Position numbers and translations under genes: made by a program. DNA of 32,798 bases from Burkholderiales bacterium 68-10 (GTDB taxonomy: Bacteria; Pseudomonadota; Gammaproteobacteria; Burkholderiales; Burkholderiaceae_C): assembly GCA_001897615.1 (NCBI GenBank), contig MKTG01000071.1, forward strand, positions 38,823 through 71,620. Direction: 5' to 3'. Shown piece by piece: positions 21,631 to 29,150 of the stretch; within the stretch, counting starts at the first letter, position 1, and each line of letters begins with the position of its first letter. The notes beneath the pieces are model-generated. The model ran no database searches, had not been told where the DNA came from, and saw only the letters and a program-made list of their open reading frames with translations.

Positions 21631-21921
21631 ATGAATGTGATCAACCTGATTCCCGCCGGCGTGGGCGAAAGCGCCAGCGAGGCGCAAAGCGCGCCGTTCA
21701 CGCTGAACGCCGGCTCGGTGGTGACGCTGGCGGGCGCGCCACGCGGTGCGCCGCAGACCTACTGGCGCGCGCAGATCGAGCGGCAGATGAGCGACGGCGC
21801 CTGGGACGTGATGCTGGAGCTGAGCTGGGCCGACCCGCAGGTGTCGCTGTACGGCGATGGCACCTATCGCGTGCGCCGCCTGGCCGGCGGCAACTGCATC
21901 ATCGACGGGGCGTTTGCCTGA
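21631..21921 (+). CDS. Small beta-rich structural protein
   Basis: The 96-residue product (MNVINLIPAGVGESASEAQS, FTLNAGSVVTLAGAPRGAPQ, TYRVRRLAGGNCIIDGAFA) looks like a compact beta-sandwich with WDVMLELSWADPQVSLYGDG in the centre. Position between head completion genes and the DGR target suggests a virion protein, perhaps a cofactor or attachment base for the variable protein. The family is not recognised. Confidence 0.55.
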   Translation: MNVINLIPAGVGESASEAQSAPFTLNAGSVVTLAGAPRGAPQTYWRAQIERQMSDGAWDVMLELSWADPQVSLYGDGTYRVRRLAGGNCIIDGAFA

Positions 21922-21934
21922 TGGAGGCGCTGGC

Positions 21935-22972
21935 ATGTTGATTCACCCAAAGCGCGCGGCGGTGCTGCGCGGGCCGGTGGCGGCAGGCAGCTTTGGGCGC
22001 GCGGGCGCCGAGCTGACGCCGGGCCCTTGCATCGCGCGCACCGGCAATTTCACGGCCAAGCTGCTGGCGGGCACAGCGATCGAGGTGGCGGGCCAGCTGG
22101 TGCGCTTTGACCAGGACAAGGCGATCGGCATGCCGGGCGCTCCGGTCGCGGGCACCGACTATGCGGTGTGGGTCAGCCAGGCTGGCGATGTGGTGGCCAG
22201 CAGCAACTTTAGCGCCGCTCCGGGCGGCGGCAACTGGCGACGTGTGGGCGGTTTTCACTACGCGCCGGGTGGCAATGCGCCGGCGGCGGCGGGCGGCGAC
22301 GACACGCCGCAGATCAACCCCTATTCGATCTGGGACGTGGCCTGGCGCCCGGCCTGCCGGGATCCGCGCGGCATGACGCTGGTGGCGGGCGGCTTCTGGT
22401 CCGACATCTACCTGTGCGGCGTCGATCACCATGTGAACGGCACCTCCGTCCATGGCGTGACGATTGCCGATCATGGCAATCCGCCCAAGGTGCCGGCGAT
22501 GTTCGGCGGCAACGGCACCACGACGTACGGCAATGGCAACTGGTGGAGCTTTGCCGAGTTGCTGGCCAGCCACGGCAAGCGCCTGCCGACTTACGGCGAG
22601 TTCGCGGCGCTGGCCTATGGCACGACCGAAGGGATGGCCAATGGCGTCGATCCGGTGACCACGCAACTGATCAAGAAGTTCACCTCGAAATGGGGCGTGA
22701 TGCAGGCCAGCGGCTGCATGCTGGTGTGGGGCGACGAGTTCTCATACCGATCCGACGGTGGAACGGATGGCTGGGCGTTTCGCGCGTCAACGTTAGGCCG
22801 CGGCTCGCTGTATCTATACAACGCGACGGGGCTTGTCGCTGCGCTGTTCGGCGGCGCCTGGAGCCACGGCGCGGACGCGGGTTCGCGCTGCTCGGACTGG
22901 AGCCACATGCCGTGGGACACGGACACGTACATCGGTGCGCGCGGCGTCAGTGACCACCTGCAACTTGCATGA
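21935..22972 (+). CDS. DGR variable target protein (C-type-lectin-like, Mtd-type)
   Basis: This 345-residue protein is the target of the retroelement. The N-terminal part (about 1-120) is beta-rich and ends GGFHYAPGG. It is followed by a formylglycine-generating-enzyme/C-type-lectin-like domain with SIWDVAWRPACRDPRGMTLV, GKRLPTYGEFAALAYGTTEG and the final variable part 300-340. Variable residues are L300, V301, L304, A308, S310, H311, D314, D321, S323, H324, D328 and Y332. Invariant GSRCS and IGARG form the scaffold, as in Mtd-type binding sites. Likely role: a displayed virion protein whose binding surface is diversified to follow host receptors. The start ATG at 21935 follows the previous stop by 13 bases; the stop overlaps the avd start as ATGA. 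Confidence 0.88.
   Translation: MLIHPKRAAVLRGPVAAGSFGRAGAELTPGPCIARTGNFTAKLLAGTAIEVAGQLVRFDQDKAIGMPGAPVAGTDYAVWVSQAGDVVASSNFSAAPGGGNWRRVGGFHYAPGGNAPAAAGGDDTPQINPYSIWDVAWRPACRDPRGMTLVAGGFWSDIYLCGVDHHVNGTSVHGVTIADHGNPPKVPAMFGGNGTTTYGNGNWWSFAELLASHGKRLPTYGEFAALAYGTTEGMANGVDPVTTQLIKKFTSKWGVMQASGCMLVWGDEFSYRSDGGTDGWAFRASTLGRGSLYLYNATGLVAALFGGAWSHGADAGSRCSDWSHMPWDTDTYIGARGVSDHLQLA
22832..22953 (+). repeat. DGR variable repeat (VR)
   Basis: These 122 bases at the 3' end of the target gene match the template repeat at 23375-23496 (offset 543). All 91 non-A template positions are identical; 16 of 31 template A positions differ (7 to G, 5 to C, 4 to T). The last 23 bases (22931-22953), rich in G and C and unchanged, are the likely initiation-of-mutagenic-homing zone; identity stops abruptly after 22953. 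A 5-base-arm palindrome TGCAACTTGCA (22959-22969) follows. Confidence 0.95.
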
Positions 22973-23376
22973 GCGAGCGAAAGCGAGCGACGGACATGGA
23001 AGTCGAAGGCGAAGGCACGCAAAGCGTGGAGCAATTGGCGATCGTGGAGCGCTACGAAACCGTGATCGCCTACCTGTACCCGATCGCGCAGAACATCGGC
23101 AGGCGCCACGGCGTGGCCAAGGCGATGTTCATTGAGGCGTTGCTCGGACAGGTGAAATTGTTTGTGGAGGCGGGCAAGTCCAACCAGGTGGCCCGGCTCT
23201 ATATGGCAGATGCGGGGCTAGCACATCTGCGTTTCTGGCTACGGTTCCTGCAGGGCGCTCGGGTGCGTGGCATGACGGAGCACCAGGTGGCAACGGCGCA
23301 AGCCTTGCTGGCCGAGGTGGGCCGCATGTTGGGTGCCTGGATCGTCAGGCGGGCGCGTAGGGGGCAGCATGGGTAA
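22969..23376 (+). CDS. avd: Avd-type DGR accessory protein
   Basis: The 135-residue product contains the helical pattern of accessory variability determinant proteins: EQLAIVERYETVIAYLYPIA, GRRHGVAKAMFIEALLGQVK, SNQVARLYMADAGLAHLRFW, RGMTEHQVATAQALLAEVGR. Avd forms a basic five-subunit barrel that binds the reverse transcriptase and template RNA and is needed for mutagenic homing; the basic ends (IVRRARRGQHG) fit this. Its start ATG overlaps the target stop; a second ATG at 22996 is possible. Its stop TAA (23374-23376) overlaps the first bases of the template repeat. Confidence 0.9.
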   Translation: MSERKRATDMEVEGEGTQSVEQLAIVERYETVIAYLYPIAQNIGRRHGVAKAMFIEALLGQVKLFVEAGKSNQVARLYMADAGLAHLRFWLRFLQGARVRGMTEHQVATAQALLAEVGRMLGAWIVRRARRGQHG

Positions 23377-23496
23377 AAACGCTGCGATGTTCGGCGGCAA
23401 CTGGAACAACGGCGCGAACGCGGGTTCGCGCTGCTCGAACTGGAACAACATGCCGTGGAACACGGACACGAACATCGGTGCGCGCGGCGTCAGTGA
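23375..23496 (+). repeat. DGR template repeat (TR)
   Basis: This segment lies between avd and the reverse transcriptase and gives the master sequence for the variable repeat. It is studded with AAC codons in the reading frame of the target (ten of them, plus AAA and ATG); AAC is the usual choice because A substitutions in AAC never make a stop. All ten AAC codons are changed in the VR. The preceding GGG (23371-23373) also matches, followed by one non-A mismatch at 23374, so the exact 5' border is within these few bases. Confidence 0.95.
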
Positions 23497-23663
23497 GGAC
23501 GATCAGTCTGGTTTTGCAGTGCTCCGCCGTGGTCACGGCCCGGCGGGCCGGCCAGCTTACTTGTGGTCAGCCGTGCTGTCCTGCTTCGGCAAATACCCTT
23601 GGGGGTCTGGTAGAGCGCCTAGTAGCCGCCGTGTTGCGGTGAACGGCGCGGCCAGCATGTGTC
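23497..23663 (+). ncRNA. TR-RT spacer, likely part of the DGR template RNA
   Basis: This 167-base stretch has no convincing gene. In the Bordetella phage DGR, the RNA just downstream of the TR is needed to prime and start cDNA synthesis, so this spacer is expected to be transcribed with the TR. Visible structure includes GCCGT-GGTC-ACGGC (23526-23539) and a competing GGCCC-GGC-GGGCC (23537-23549). The spacer is of the expected size. Role inferred from the known system. Confidence 0.55.
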
Positions 23664-24656
23664 ATGCCTAAGCGCGCGGGAAACCTGATCGAGCAGGTGG
23701 CCGGCGCGGACAACCTGCTGGCCGCGTTCGAGCGCACCGCGCGCGGCAAGCGGCGCACGCGGGGCCACCTGGAGTTTCGCGAACACCTACACGTGAACCT
23801 GGCGCGCATGCGCGAGGCCATTCTGGACGGCGCCTGGGTGCAGCAGCCCGCGCGCAGCTTCGTGATTTACGAGCCCAAGCAGCGCGAGATCGCCGCGCTG
23901 GCCTTTGCCGACCGCGTGGCGCAGCATGCGCTGGTGGGGGTAATCGGCCCGATCTTCGAGCGCGCGATGCTGCCGTGGTCGTTCGCCTGCCGGGCCGGCA
24001 AGGGAACGCACGCTGGCGTGCGTTACGTGCAGGCGGCGCTGCGCCAGAGCCAGGCCACGCATTTCATGAAGTTGGACTGGCGCGCCTACTTCGCATCGAT
24101 CGACCGTGCGCGGCTGCATGCGCTGATCGAGCGGCGCATCAAGTGCCAGCGCACGCTGGATTTGATTGCCGCCATGGTGCCGCGCACCGGACGTGGACTG
24201 CCCATTGGCAGTCTGACCAGCCAGTTGTTCGCCAATGTGTATGGCGACGTGGTCGATCGTTTTCTGCATCACGAGCTGGGTGCCCGCGCCTGGGCGCGCT
24301 ACATGGACGATACCGTGGCGCTGTCGCGCAATCCCTACGAACTGCGTGAATGGTTCGAGCGCGTGCGCGATCTGGGTCGGCGGCGTCTGGGGCTGGAGGT
24401 AAGCCGCTGGCAGGTTGCTCCGGTGGCGCGCGGCATCAACTTCTTGGGCTATCGCATCTGGCCGCGCCACAAGCTGCTGCGCAAGCAGTCGGTGGTGCGC
24501 GCGCGCCGCGCGATCGCGGACGCCCAGCGTCGTGGCGATGTGCAGCGCCTGGCGTTGTTCGTGGCGGCCTGGCGCGGTCACGCGCAGCATGCCGACGTGT
24601 GCAATCTGTTCAACCACATGGAGGGCCGCTATGGAGTTGCCTTGCATCATCAATAG
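23664..24656 (+). CDS. DGR reverse transcriptase
   Basis: The 330-residue enzyme is DGR-type, compact and without maturase or endonuclease domains. Catalytic motifs: motif A KLDWRAYFASID with D138; motif 4 GLPIGSLTSQ at 178-187 (the SQ variant typical of DGR enzymes, instead of the QG of group II introns); YMDD at 213-216; and INFLGYRIWPRHK for motif D/E. It copies the TR RNA with A-specific errors into cDNA that replaces the VR. Its 3' end overlaps the next gene by 26 bases. No clear ribosome site stands before the ATG at 23664. The Brt enzyme of Bordetella phage BPP-1 has about the same length. Confidence 0.95.
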   Translation: MPKRAGNLIEQVAGADNLLAAFERTARGKRRTRGHLEFREHLHVNLARMREAILDGAWVQQPARSFVIYEPKQREIAALAFADRVAQHALVGVIGPIFERAMLPWSFACRAGKGTHAGVRYVQAALRQSQATHFMKLDWRAYFASIDRARLHALIERRIKCQRTLDLIAAMVPRTGRGLPIGSLTSQLFANVYGDVVDRFLHHELGARAWARYMDDTVALSRNPYELREWFERVRDLGRRRLGLEVSRWQVAPVARGINFLGYRIWPRHKLLRKQSVVRARRAIADAQRRGDVQRLALFVAAWRGHAQHADVCNLFNHMEGRYGVALHHQ

Positions 24657-25179
24657 TGCCGCCGACCTGGCCGCGCTGGCGGGCACGCCCGCCCATGCGC
24701 AGGCCATGGCCGTGCTGGCCGGGACGCTGTGGCGCGTGACGCGCGACGACCAGGCGCGCCAGTGGCGCGTGCAGCCCGACGACGCGGCGATCAGGCGCCT
24801 CGGTCTGAAGCGTGCGGACTTTGGCGCGCCCACGCCGCCGCCGGCGCCGACCTGGGAGGATGCGTCGCCGGCCCCGCCGCCGGCGATGCCGATGCGCGAG
24901 GCGCGCCTGGCGCTGCTGGAGGCGGGGCTGCTGGACCAGGTGGAGGCGGCCATCGACGCCATCAAGGACCCGACGGCGCGTCAGGCGGCACGCATCGAGT
25001 GGGAGTACGCCACGGCGCTGACGCCCGACAGCCCGGCCATGCGGTTGCTGGTCAGCGGCGCGGTCGCCACCGAAACGCAGGTGAGCGAAGTGCTGACGCG
25101 CCGCGCCGAGGCGCCCGTACTGGCCGAGGTGACACCCGCGCCCGCGCCGGTGCAGGACGGCGCCAAGTCATGGCGATGA
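24631..25179 (+). CDS. Tail-associated protein with XkdW/assembly-like C-terminus
   Basis: Starting at the ATG at 24631, inside the end of the reverse transcriptase, the product is 182 residues. The N-terminal half is variable, with a Pro-rich linker (APTPPPAPTWEDASPAPPP). The C-terminal half reads MREARLALLEAGLLDQVEAA, DPTARQAARIEWEYATALTP and LVSGAVATETQVSEVLTRRA, a helical pattern frequent in small phage proteins next to tail-fibre genes (XkdW-like). It could help assemble or fold the variable target protein. The family link is an impression, not a firm identification. Confidence 0.5.
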   Translation: MELPCIINSAADLAALAGTPAHAQAMAVLAGTLWRVTRDDQARQWRVQPDDAAIRRLGLKRADFGAPTPPPAPTWEDASPAPPPAMPMREARLALLEAGLLDQVEAAIDAIKDPTARQAARIEWEYATALTPDSPAMRLLVSGAVATETQVSEVLTRRAEAPVLAEVTPAPAPVQDGAKSWR

Positions 25180-25247
25180 CGGTGGGCCTGATGGCGATGC
25201 ACGCCTGGGCCTGCGCGCTGGCCTGGCTGTCGCTGTGGATGTTTTAA
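25170..25247 (+). CDS. Possible 25-residue hydrophobic peptide
   Basis: The frame MAMTVGLMAMHAWACALAWL then SLWMF starts by overlap with the end of the previous gene and ends 18 bases before the next one. It is a single hydrophobic, Trp/Met-rich helix, compatible with a tiny membrane peptide. Very small hydrophobic genes occur at this spot in some transposable siphophages, but evidence here is only the coupling and the composition. Confidence 0.35.
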   Translation: MAMTVGLMAMHAWACALAWLSLWMF

Positions 25248-25265
25248 GTCAACAAGGAGAGCAAC

Positions 25266-25457
25266 GTGAGCGACGACAAGCTGGTGGCCATCGAGCTGCT
25301 GAAACCGCACCGGCACGCCGGGCGCGACTATCCGCCGGGCGCCGTGCTGCGCCTGCAACCCGACCAGGCCGAATGGTTGTGCGCGCTGGGGCGCGCGCGC
25401 CCGGCCGATATCAAACCCGCAACCGCAACCCGCGCGAACGCCGCGTCCAAGGAGTAA
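25266..25457 (+). CDS. Small head-tail region protein (Mu gp38-position)
   Basis: The 63-residue product begins with GTG at 25266 after a good AAGGAG. It has LVAIELLKPHRHAGRDYPPG and AVLRLQPDQAEWLCALGRAR, a small beta fold with a short helix, ending in an Ala/Thr-rich tail. It resembles small proteins that precede the tail tube or sheath gene (position of Mu gp38/DUF2635), though I cannot confirm the family. Its stop is 3 bases before the tail tube start. Confidence 0.6.
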   Translation: MSDDKLVAIELLKPHRHAGRDYPPGAVLRLQPDQAEWLCALGRARPADIKPATATRANAASKE

Positions 25458-25460
25458 GCC

Positions 25461-26270
25461 ATGCCCGCAAGCAAATCCACCAGCATGATCTGGAACGGCC
25501 AGGGGCCGGTTCACATTGGCACCTACGATCCGGTCAAGGGCCGCCCCGAGATGGGCTATCTGACCGACATCTACAGCGTGGGCTGCGGCAACCGTACGCT
25601 GACGGCCACTCCGAGCCGCGAAACCACCAGCATCACCGAGAGCTGCTCGGGCCAGCGCCTGACGCTCAAGGAGATCGAGACCAGCAAGAGCCTACAGGTG
25701 CAGCTGTCGATGGTGCAGTTTGACAGTCGCACGCTGGCGCAGGCTTTCTACGGCGCGGCGGTGGAGGTGGCGTCCGGCACGGTGACCGGCGAGCAGCTGG
25801 CCGAGCTGATGGCGGGCGACTACTTCTTCCTGAAGTACCCGCGCGTCTCCAGCGTGGTGATCAAGGACAGCACCAGCGGCACGCCGATCATCTACACCGA
25901 GGGCACGCACTACGCGGTGGACGATGCCGACCACGGCCGCTGCCGCCTGCTGGCGCATCCCACCAGCCCGGCGCAGGTCGAGCCGTTGAAGGCCGACTAT
26001 TCATACGGGGGCTTTGTCAACATCGCGGCCTTCAGCAAGAGCAATGTTGAGAAGGGCATTATCTTCAGCGGCATCAACGGCGACGGCCAGAAGGTGCGCG
26101 TGGTGATTCCGCGCGTGAGCCTGGCGATGAATGGCGACTTTGGCTGGATCAGCGACGAGGCCAGCGAACTGGCGCTGTCGGGTCAGGCGCTGTACGTGCC
26201 GGCGTTGCAGGGCGATGCGCTGTTTGGCCCGTTCATGCGTATCGACACGATGCCTGACCTGCCGGCCTGA
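25461..26270 (+). CDS. Major tail (tube) protein
   Basis: The 269-residue protein reads SMIWNGQGPVHIGTYDPVKG and LTDIYSVGCGNRTLTATPSR at its start, then beta-rich segments ESCSGQRLTLKEIETSKSLQ, FVNIAAFSKSNVEKGIIFSG and MNGDFGWISDEASELALSGQ. This fits the major tail protein of B3/D3112-like transposable siphophages, which stacks to form the non-contractile tube. No sheath gene is seen beside it. An intrinsic terminator follows, which would allow this gene to be expressed at higher level than the tape measure gene. Confidence 0.78.
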   Translation: MPASKSTSMIWNGQGPVHIGTYDPVKGRPEMGYLTDIYSVGCGNRTLTATPSRETTSITESCSGQRLTLKEIETSKSLQVQLSMVQFDSRTLAQAFYGAAVEVASGTVTGEQLAELMAGDYFFLKYPRVSSVVIKDSTSGTPIIYTEGTHYAVDDADHGRCRLLAHPTSPAQVEPLKADYSYGGFVNIAAFSKSNVEKGIIFSGINGDGQKVRVVIPRVSLAMNGDFGWISDEASELALSGQALYVPALQGDALFGPFMRIDTMPDLPA

Positions 26271-26303
26271 GGCACAAGCAGAACTCCTGCAGAGAAGGTG
26301 GTT

Positions 26304-26339
26304 GCCGCGCCCGGCCGCACTGGCCCGGCGCGGCTTTTT
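26304..26339 (+). terminator. Intrinsic terminator after tail tube gene
   Basis: GCCGCGCCCGGCC (26304-26316) pairs with GGCCCGGCGCGGC (26322-26334) over 13 positions with one mismatch, closing a five-base loop, and is followed at once by five T residues (26335-26339). This is a classic rho-independent terminator on the plus strand. It lies between tail tube and tape measure genes, so tape measure expression needs read-through or its own promoter. Confidence 0.85.
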
Positions 26340-26374
26340 AATTGGCGCAAACGATTTTCAACCGAGACAAGAGC

Positions 26375-29122
26375 ATGGCTGACGATTTGAACGCGAAATT
26401 CACGCTCAAGGCGCAAACCGAAGGCGGCGAGCAGATCCGCGAGATCGCCGACGACGTGCGATCGGTCGGCGATGGCGCGCACGAGGCGAGTCCTCGCATG
26501 ACCGAGCTGGGCGACGCGGCCACGCGAACCGGCGGCAACCTCGACACGGCCGGCCAAGCTGCGCGCGCGCTGGGCAAATACCTTGCAACCGCTTTCACCG
26601 CGCGCGAGCTGGTGCAGGCCGCCGCGGAAATGGAAAAGCTGCGCGCTGGCCTGCAGGCGGTGGCCGGCGACGCGGACAAAGCGGCCAAGGAGCTGGCTTT
26701 CGTGCGCGACATCGCGGCCCGCGCGGGCGTGGATGTGGCGGACGCAAGCAAAGCGTATCTGGGACTGGCGGCGGCCACCAAGGGCACCGCAGTTGAAGGA
26801 CAAGCCACGCGCGACGTGTTCGAGGCGGTCAGCGTGGCGATGGCGCGCGCGGGCAAGTCGTCGGGCGAGACCGCCAATGCGCTGCTGGCGCTGCAGCAGA
26901 TGGCCGGCAAGGGCGTGGTGAGCATGGAGGAGATGCGCCAGCAGCTGGGCGAGGCGCTGCCCGGCGCGTTTCAGGCGGCGGCCAAGGGCATGGGGGTGAC
27001 CACCCAGGAGCTGATCAAGCTGATCGAGACCGGGCAGGTGACCGCGCAGGACATCTTTCCGGCGCTAACCAGGGGGCTGAACGAGTTGTATGCCGGCGCG
27101 CCGCAGGCGCAGACGCTGGCGCAGGAAATCACGAACATCAAGAACGCCTTCGTCGAGATGGCCGACAACATTGGCCAGGCCGGCGGCGGCAACGCGCTCA
27201 AGGCATTCGCCGAGGGTGCACAGACGGCGCTCACGTTCCTTGACGCGGCGCTGGTGGCGACCGGCAAGAAGATCGGCGTGCTGGTTGGCGCTTTCGCCGC
27301 CATGGACTTTTCCGGCCTGAAGACGGCGTTTGCGGAGATCGAGTCGGAGGCTCAGACCAAGCTGGCCAAGGCGGCGCAGCACAACGATGTGCTGCGCGCG
27401 TCGCTGCAGGCGGTCGGTGGCGAGGCCACGCAGGCCGCGCTGGCGATGCAGCAAGCAGGGGCGGCGGCGCAGCAGGGCGCCGCGCAGGCCGATGCGTCGG
27501 CCGTGAGCTACCAGGCGCTGGGCGCGGCCTACAAGAAGGTGCGCGACGAGCTGGCGCAGCAGATCGACCTGGCCGAGCGCGACGTGAAGGCCGCCAAGGC
27601 GCGCGGCGATGCGGCCGTGGCGCAGGCGCGGTTGCTGGGTGACGAGGCGGCATTGCGCGCGGCCATCGGCCAGGCCGCGCAGGGCGAGGCGCAGGCGCTG
27701 GCCACGCTGGCGCAGCAGCGCCAGACCGAGGTGGACGTGCTGCGCGCAGAGCTGAACAACAAGCTGGCGCTGCTGGCCGCCGGCGGCCAGGTGTCGGATG
27801 AGCGCAAGAAGGAGTTGCAGGCGCTGGAGGCGCTGATCGCGCAAAAGCAGATTGATGCCGACGCCACGGCCGCGCAGGCCGCCGCCGCGCAGGCCAGCGC
27901 GCGCGCCAAGGGTCCCGAGGCGCAGGCGGCTGAGCAGGTGCGCGTGGCCGCCCAGGCCAGCGCGGTGGCGCGCAAGTCGGAGGCGGATGCGGCGATCAAC
28001 CTGCTGGCGCATCAGCGCGGGCTGGCGCAGCAAAGCGAGCAGATGGCGCGGCTGATGGGCGATGAGACGTCGGCGCGGCGCGAGCGCATTCGGCAGATGG
28101 AGATCGACGCGCAGATCACGCGCGCGAAAGCCGAGGTGCAACGCGTGGAGGCCGAGGGCAGCATTGCGGTGGCGCGCGCCACGCTGGCGGAGATGGCGGC
28201 CAAGGGCGAGGCCAATGCGGTCAAGCAGGCCGAGCTGGAGGCGTCGATCAAGCTGGCCGAGGCGCGGCTGAAGGAGGTCGACCTGCTCAAGCAGGCGGCG
28301 TCCGCCGCCGAGTTTGCTGTTGCCAGGCAGCGCGATCTGGGAGAGGCCTCGGCCCAGGCCGCGGAGAAGGCGGCGGCCGGCGCAAAGACGGCCGGCGATG
28401 CCGCCGAGGAGGCCGGCAAGAAGCACGAGCAGGTGGGCAAGACGATTCAGTTCACCTGGGTGTCGGCGGCGGCTGCTGCCAGCCGCTACAAGGACGAGGC
28501 CATCGCCCACGCCAATGCGCTGGAAGGCAAGTGGCAGTCGTTGTCGGCGTTGGGCAGCGCGCCGATGTCGTGGGGCATGTACTTCGAGGCGTGGAACAAC
28601 CACTTCGACACGCTCACGCGGCTGGCCGACGAATACGTGGCCACCATGGAGGCGCTAGACCGCCAGCAGCAGGCCATCGAGCGAACGAACATCGGTGCGG
28701 CGCGGTCGGTGGACGCGCTGAAGCTGCGCCTGATCGAGCTCAACGGCACCGAGGAGCAGGTGGCTGCCGCGCGCCGAGAACGCGACGAAGCCGAGGTGCG
28801 CCGACAGATCAAGCTGGCCGAGATCGAGGCGGCCAGAGCCGCCGCTCGCAACGATGAGGGCGAGATCGCCAAGTACCGCGAGGAGATCGCCCTGCTGGGC
28901 GAGCAGCTCACCCTGCTGGGCAAGGTCTACGCCGCCGAGCAGAAGCAGCGCGCGGCCAAGGCGCGTGGCGATGAGGGTGGGAGCGGCGGCGGCGGTGGCG
29001 GCGTCAGTGCCGGACCGGCGACGATGAATGTGACGCTGAATGCCAACGGGATCAGTGACCCGGTGAAGCTGGCGCGCATGATCGAGCCCGAGCTGGCCCG
29101 GTTGCAGCGCCTGGCGCGCTAG
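26375..29122 (+). CDS. Tape measure protein
   Basis: The 915-residue protein sets tail length. The N-terminal domain is of tape-measure type: ARELVQAAAEMEKLRAGLQA, FVRDIAARAGVDVADASKAY, LLALQQMAGKGVVSMEEMRQ, QQLGEALPGAFQAAAKGMGV and ALTRGLNELYAGAPQAQTLA. The centre (about residues 380-750) is a long coiled coil rich in Ala, Gln and Glu. The C-terminus has a Gly-rich linker (GDEGGSGGGGGGVSAGPA) and ends in PVKLARMIEPELARLQRLAR. I chose the ATG at 26375, not the upstream TTG, since the terminator ends at 26339. No separate, frameshifted tail chaperone gene was found upstream, which is unusual. Confidence 0.92.
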   Translation: MADDLNAKFTLKAQTEGGEQIREIADDVRSVGDGAHEASPRMTELGDAATRTGGNLDTAGQAARALGKYLATAFTARELVQAAAEMEKLRAGLQAVAGDADKAAKELAFVRDIAARAGVDVADASKAYLGLAAATKGTAVEGQATRDVFEAVSVAMARAGKSSGETANALLALQQMAGKGVVSMEEMRQQLGEALPGAFQAAAKGMGVTTQELIKLIETGQVTAQDIFPALTRGLNELYAGAPQAQTLAQEITNIKNAFVEMADNIGQAGGGNALKAFAEGAQTALTFLDAALVATGKKIGVLVGAFAAMDFSGLKTAFAEIESEAQTKLAKAAQHNDVLRASLQAVGGEATQAALAMQQAGAAAQQGAAQADASAVSYQALGAAYKKVRDELAQQIDLAERDVKAAKARGDAAVAQARLLGDEAALRAAIGQAAQGEAQALATLAQQRQTEVDVLRAELNNKLALLAAGGQVSDERKKELQALEALIAQKQIDADATAAQAAAAQASARAKGPEAQAAEQVRVAAQASAVARKSEADAAINLLAHQRGLAQQSEQMARLMGDETSARRERIRQMEIDAQITRAKAEVQRVEAEGSIAVARATLAEMAAKGEANAVKQAELEASIKLAEARLKEVDLLKQAASAAEFAVARQRDLGEASAQAAEKAAAGAKTAGDAAEEAGKKHEQVGKTIQFTWVSAAAAASRYKDEAIAHANALEGKWQSLSALGSAPMSWGMYFEAWNNHFDTLTRLADEYVATMEALDRQQQAIERTNIGAARSVDALKLRLIELNGTEEQVAAARRERDEAEVRRQIKLAEIEAARAAARNDEGEIAKYREEIALLGEQLTLLGKVYAAEQKQRAAKARGDEGGSGGGGGGVSAGPATMNVTLNANGISDPVKLARMIEPELARLQRLAR

Positions 29123-29150
29123 GCCAGCGCGCGGCGCGCGTGCCCAGGCC

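Noticed and set aside
23333-23671. 112-codon open frame running across the template repeat
   Set aside because: The template repeat keeps the target reading frame by descent, so an open frame is expected; no ribosome site or sensible downstream protein is present. It is better explained as non-coding template RNA.
23664-24656. Reverse transcriptase as part of a group II intron or retron
   Set aside because: There is no maturase or endonuclease domain, no intron RNA domain V-like hairpin or msr/msd structure seen, and the SQ motif plus adjacent TR/VR/avd clearly indicate a DGR.
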